Shown here: one piece after another, positions 15,438 through 16,716 of the stretch | Numbering within the stretch: position 1 is the stretch's first letter | Layout of the letters: each line of letters begins with the position of its first letter | Assembly (NCBI GenBank): GCA_003695865.1 | Contig: RFGQ01000482.1 | Location: forward strand, 1 to 16,716 | DNA from: Gemmatimonadota bacterium | Lineage (GTDB): Bacteria; Gemmatimonadota; Gemmatimonadetes; Longimicrobiales; Gaopeijiaceae | Reading direction: 5' to 3' | DNA: 16,716 nucleotides | Notes under the pieces: model-generated | The model's database searches: none | Seen by the model: only the letters and a program-made list of their open reading frames with translations | What the model was told of the DNA's origin: nothing | Made by a program: the position numbers and the translations under genes

Positions 15438-15467
15438 AAGCTAAACAGGACGTGGGCGGGGGGCCAA
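15438..15467 (-). promoter_or_regulatory. Candidate promoter of the mutase-UPF0182 operon
   Basis: TTGGCC (15467-15462), an 18-nt spacer and TAGCTT (15443-15438) on the minus strand. The -10-like box is identical to the one upstream of sucC and has the same TAGNTT form as the DUF177 candidate. The predicted leader is about 100 nt. Sequence prediction only. Confidence 0.38.
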
Positions 15468-15633
15468 CACGGGGACGTACCCGCGCCGAGCCGCGAGTGG
15501 CCGGCGCCCGCGGGTGAGCGGCCGCCACTCCACCGGTGGCACATCGGCGTAGAGATTGCGGGCCGGCGGGGGCGGGCGAGCGCCATTTGCAGGGGGAGCG
15601 CCGGACGAGCCGCCCCCCTCCCGGGCGCGGCGC

Positions 15634-16716
15634 CTACGACCTGAGCAGCGCGACCAGGTGCGCGAAGCTCGTGAAGCCGAGTTCGTCCAGCGTGCGGTCG
15701 AGGCGCTCCAGGTAGCCCGGGTCGTGCTCGGTCGCCCGGCTCATGCGGTAAACGGAGCGCACCGCGGCGCGGTCGAGGGCCTCGAGCACATCGGGCTGGG
15801 CGGGCCCATCCGCAGGCGGCGAGGGCAGCTCGGGGTCGCTGAACAGCAGGAAGCGCAGGATCGCCGTCTGCAGCACCAGCGACCGCACGAAGGCCGTCAC
15901 CGACGGCGCATCGAGGTAACCCCGCATCCAGGCGTTCACGAGGTAGTTGGTGAAGTAGCGGTCGATGCGCTCGTCCGCCGCCGCCTCCCAGGCTTCGGCG
16001 CGCTCCCGATAGCGGGCCCGAAACGCCGCCGGCCGCACCTTGAGCTGCTGCTCGCCGTCGGCGTCCTCCAGCCACACGGGAGAATCGTCCCCGTCCGTGG
16101 CGTAGGTCAGGTAGGCCTGCCGCACCATCTCCCACGCGCCTCCGGACACGTGCACCACGTGCGCCAGCAGATGATGCGCGACCGCCGTGGCCAGCGACTC
16201 GGGCAGTTCGAGCGCGCTCGCCTGCTCGATCAGCGCCGCGACGAACTCGGGGTCGCGCATGCGCCGCACGGCGTTGGCCAGGCCCGCCTCGTTCACGGCG
16301 CGGCCGGGCCCGTAGAAGGCGTCGACCTCCTTGGCGAAGTAAGCGACCAGGAACTGCCGCGTGACGAGCGGCACCTCCTCGAGCCCGAGCAGCGCGAGCG
16401 CCGTACCGCGTACGTCGTCGTAATAGCGGTGCCAGGGGTCGGCCGGATCGGGCTCCACCACCTGCGTGGCGACCAGGCGGGGCGGCAGTACGGCGGGCTG
16501 CTCGACCAGTTCGATCGCGTCGTCGTGAAGCAGTAGCAGGCGCGCGACTTCGGGGCACGAGACACGCGCGGTCGTCTCGACCCGCCCCTCGATGAGCGCG
16601 ATGTCGCGCGGGTACTGAGCGCACACCGTCGGGATGGCCCCCGGGCCGGCTCGCCGCTGCACACCGCACAGGCCCTCGTCGTCGAGGAAGGTGCAGCATC
16701 CGCGCTCTCCACCGCC
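15634..16716 (-). CDS. FliB-like YkgJ-type cysteine-cluster protein, 5' end beyond window
   Basis: The reading frame is open to the last base of the window, giving 360 residues without a natural start. A GTG at 16662 is in frame but would cut off conserved residues. The visible N-terminal part carries cysteines 7, 8, 17, 32 and 54 of the fragment, in the contexts GCCTFLDDEGLCGVQRRAG, VCAQYPRD and VSCPEVARLLL. This matches the C-x-F/Y-L-x-x-x-x-L-C, C-x-x-(Y/F)-P-R and S-(L)-x-C-P-E-V order of FliB, the flagellin lysine N-methylase family with a CxxCxxCC-type cluster. The upstream part of that cluster should lie just outside the window. The remaining 300 residues are mostly helical. No flagellar gene is near, so the target may not be flagellin. 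Confidence 0.72.
   Translation of the reverse strand, partial: GGGERGCCTFLDDEGLCGVQRRAGPGAIPTVCAQYPRDIALIEGRVETTARVSCPEVARLLLLHDDAIELVEQPAVLPPRLVATQVVEPDPADPWHRYYDDVRGTALALLGLEEVPLVTRQFLVAYFAKEVDAFYGPGRAVNEAGLANAVRRMRDPEFVAALIEQASALELPESLATAVAHHLLAHVVHVSGGAWEMVRQAYLTYATDGDDSPVWLEDADGEQQLKVRPAAFRARYRERAEAWEAAADERIDRYFTNYLVNAWMRGYLDAPSVTAFVRSLVLQTAILRFLLFSDPELPSPPADGPAQPDVLEALDRAAVRSVYRMSRATEHDPGYLERLDRTLDELGFTSFAHLVALLRS

Larger units (their letters stand above)
15331..15633 (-). other. 303-bp intergenic region upstream of the mutase gene
   Basis: This gap separates the FliB-like gene from the mutase gene. It holds one promoter candidate (15438-15467) and one strong stem-loop (15404-15432). 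A short palindrome, CCACCGGTGG, lies at 15530-15539. I saw no convincing small gene, tRNA or known riboswitch. Confidence 0.5.

Noticed and set aside
16660..16662. GTG as the start of the FliB-like gene
   Set aside because: Codons upstream to the window edge encode conserved cysteines and the C-T-F-L segment of the family, so the true start is outside.
14681..16699. Minus-strand open frame of 672 codons spanning the mutase and FliB-like genes
   Set aside because: It is in a different frame from both recognised proteins, crosses the non-coding gap, and is dominated by Arg, Ala and Gly.

Overview
The window is GC-rich bacterial chromosome. All 16 protein genes supported here lie on the minus strand, so transcription runs from high to low coordinates. 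It is mostly conserved core metabolism with short gaps, coupled stops and starts, and some GTG starts. No tRNA, rRNA, insertion sequence, phage gene or CRISPR array was seen. Gene order, codon bias and promoter-like boxes (TTG, about 20 nt, then TAGNTT) suggest the FCB group, perhaps Gemmatimonadota. That placement is an inference; no marker gene was compared.

Layout in the direction of transcription. (1) 16716-15634: 3' part of a gene for a FliB/YkgJ-type cysteine-cluster protein, cut by the window edge. (2) A 303-bp gap with a promoter candidate and a stem-loop. (3) 15330-11205: a phosphomannomutase/phosphoglucomutase gene overlapping by 8 bases the gene of a 921-residue UPF0182 membrane protein. 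(4) A 260-bp gap with a second promoter candidate. (5) 10944-7385: sucC, sucD, a gene for a fused EIIA-like/CBS protein, and ndk, ending in a strong hairpin at 7338-7380. (6) 7323-50: DUF177 gene, rpmF, plsX, fabH, fabD, fabG, acpP, fabF, ispF and a dedA-family gene. This is the widespread ribosomal-protein/fatty-acid cluster with an isoprenoid gene and a membrane-protein gene at its end. Bases 1-49 hold only a small stem-loop.

The genes work together in three blocks. SucCD makes ATP or GTP at the succinyl-CoA step and Ndk equilibrates nucleoside triphosphates. The protein encoded between them has a CBS pair, a fold that often senses adenine nucleotides, and an EIIA-like domain that has lost its phosphorylated histidine. 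The PlsX-Fab-ACP block starts and extends acyl chains on ACP and passes them to phospholipid synthesis. The sugar-phosphate mutase probably supplies hexose-1-phosphates for envelope glycans.

I found no wholly new multigene system. The best leads are the degenerate EIIA-CBS protein, the promoter that appears to sit inside the ndk terminator and would give a leaderless mRNA, the repeated TTG/TAGNTT promoter pattern, and the FliB-like gene at the right edge.
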